From CAYFNK01 sp964393215 (GTDB taxonomy: Archaea > Nanobdellota > Nanobdellia > SCGC-AAA011-G17 > PNOQ01), in assembly GCA_964393215.1 (NCBI GenBank), contig CAYMSW010000039.1, positions 1 to 5,735 on the forward strand: a DNA stretch of 5,735 bases, written 5' to 3'. Shown one piece after another: positions 4,874 to 5,735 of the stretch. The notes beneath the pieces were generated by a model that saw only the letters and a list, made by a program, of their open reading frames with translations, had not been told where the DNA came from and searched no databases. The position numbers and the translations under genes are program-made. The first letter of the stretch is position 1, and each line of letters starts with the position of its first letter.

Positions 4874-5735
4874 ATGTCAAAATCAGAAATTAAAATCCAT
4901 GAATTGTTCACAAAAGATATTAAAAGAGAATTGAACGGTGTGATCAAAGTCGAACAACATGATGAAAAAAATGTTTTTACAGAACTTAATGAGTATGTCA
5001 TTACAAAGGAAACATTAAAGAATCTTGATAAATTCTTTAATTCATATCAGAAGATGCGAACGGGCTCAACTGATAAAGTAGGCGTATGGATCTCTGGGTT
5101 CTTTGGATCTGGGAAATCACATTTTTTAAAGATATTAGGGTATCTATTAGAAAATCGAAAGGTTAAAGGAAAAAGTGCTTTGGGATTTTTCAAGGAGAAA
5201 ATTGATGACTCGTTTCTTTATAATAGAATCGAAGATGTTGTAAACTATGGAACACGCGATGTAATATTGTTCAATATAGAATCTAAAGCCGATAGTATGC
5301 AAAAGGAAGATGAACTGGTAGTTAATATTTTAATGAAGGCATTTAATGAAGAGCAAGGTTTCATGGCTGGTTCCTTCTGGATTGCCGATATGGAAAATGA
5401 CCTTACTTCGAAAGGTCTATATAATGATTTTAAAAATGAATTTACAAGAATCAATGGTAATTCCTGGGAAGAAAAACGGGATTTATATATGTTTGAGCAA
5501 GATGACATCATCGAAGCCTTTGTAAATATTAATTATATTAAACGAGAAGCAGCAGAAAATCTATTTGAACGTGATGGGGAAAGTTACACATTCAGTATTG
5601 ATAAATTCGGACAGAAATTAAAAGATTATTGCAAATCGAAAGGACCAGAACATCAGGTCATCTTTCTTGTTGATGAAATGGGACAATATGTTGGTGATAA
5701 TAGTAAGTTGTTACTAAATTTACAAACTATTGTTG
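4874..5735 (+). CDS. brxC: BREX system P-loop ATPase BrxC, N-terminal 287 codons, truncated by window end
   Basis: BrxC is the large ATPase of BREX, needed both for phage resistance and for the host DNA methylation that marks self; complete proteins are about 1,100-1,250 residues, so only about a quarter is present here. The N-terminus has the typical IHELFTKDI segment (residues 8-16) and NGVIKVEQHDE (21-31). Walker A is GFFGSGKS at 75-82 (Lys81), inside the characteristic VWISGFFGSGKSHFLK stretch. A Walker B candidate, VIFLVDE, lies at 262-268 (Asp267, Glu268) followed by MGQYVGD. The ATG at 4874 follows GAGG (4862-4865) with an 8-nt spacer and stands 5 nt after the brxB stop, so the two genes form one operon. 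No stop or frameshift occurs before the edge. The truncation is caused by the window and is not biological. Confidence 0.95.
   Translation, partial: MSKSEIKIHELFTKDIKRELNGVIKVEQHDEKNVFTELNEYVITKETLKNLDKFFNSYQKMRTGSTDKVGVWISGFFGSGKSHFLKILGYLLENRKVKGKSALGFFKEKIDDSFLYNRIEDVVNYGTRDVILFNIESKADSMQKEDELVVNILMKAFNEEQGFMAGSFWIADMENDLTSKGLYNDFKNEFTRINGNSWEEKRDLYMFEQDDIIEAFVNINYIKREAAENLFERDGESYTFSIDKFGQKLKDYCKSKGPEHQVIFLVDEMGQYVGDNSKLLLNLQTIV

Noticed and set aside
4810..5511. Minus-strand frames of 63 and 88 codons
   Set aside because: They lie opposite brxB and brxC, whose identity is clear.
1..5735. CRISPR array, tRNA, rRNA or insertion sequence
   Set aside because: No regularly spaced repeats, cloverleaf, ribosomal RNA segments or transposase were seen on either strand.

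Overview
The window looks archaeal. Its largest complete gene (925-3000) encodes an MCM-type replicative helicase homologue. Several genes are preceded by clear Shine-Dalgarno sequences, two of them in front of TTG starts, and there are no tRNA, rRNA or CRISPR features. The lineage cannot be fixed from the sequence. All readable genes lie on the + strand.

Region 1 (1-815) is a run of three small genes: a 76-aa very basic protein, an approximately 80-aa protein with 14 cysteines, and a 95-aa protein whose central motif closely matches a RanBP2-type zinc finger. The second and third overlap by ATGA and are probably translated as a unit. Small, unrecognised, cysteine-rich or basic proteins beside a replicative helicase are what one expects of an archaeal virus, plasmid or integrated element; this is an inference from style and not from a hallmark gene.

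Region 2 (816-3536) begins with a 109-nt gap that carries a perfect 13-bp inverted repeat. Its right arm can alternatively pair with the ribosome binding site of the helicase gene. The MCM homologue follows. It keeps the zinc-ribbon cysteines, Walker A lysine, Walker B Asp-Glu, sensor 1 Asn, arginine finger and sensor 2 Arg, but its Walker A and Walker B contexts are divergent. A short intergenic stretch with two TCTATAGA palindromes one helical turn apart leads to an unrecognised 157-aa gene with an acidic tail.

Region 3 (3537-4185) holds a strong ribosome binding site that leads into a reading frame broken by two TGA codons, then a 121-aa gene with a four-cysteine motif and a lysine-rich tail, then about 180 nt of apparently non-coding DNA with a 15-bp palindrome.

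Region 4 (4186-5735) is the start of a BREX anti-phage operon. A 28-codon open frame with its own ribosome binding site overlaps brxB (DUF1788) by ATGA, and brxC, a P-loop ATPase, follows 5 nt after brxB and runs off the window. The BREX genes are visibly more AT-rich than the helicase block, so two segments of different history seem to be joined near 4.2 kb. The usual first BREX gene, brxA, is not found upstream of brxB here. The rest of the system (a PglX methyltransferase, PglZ and possibly a Lon-like protein) would be expected beyond the right edge.
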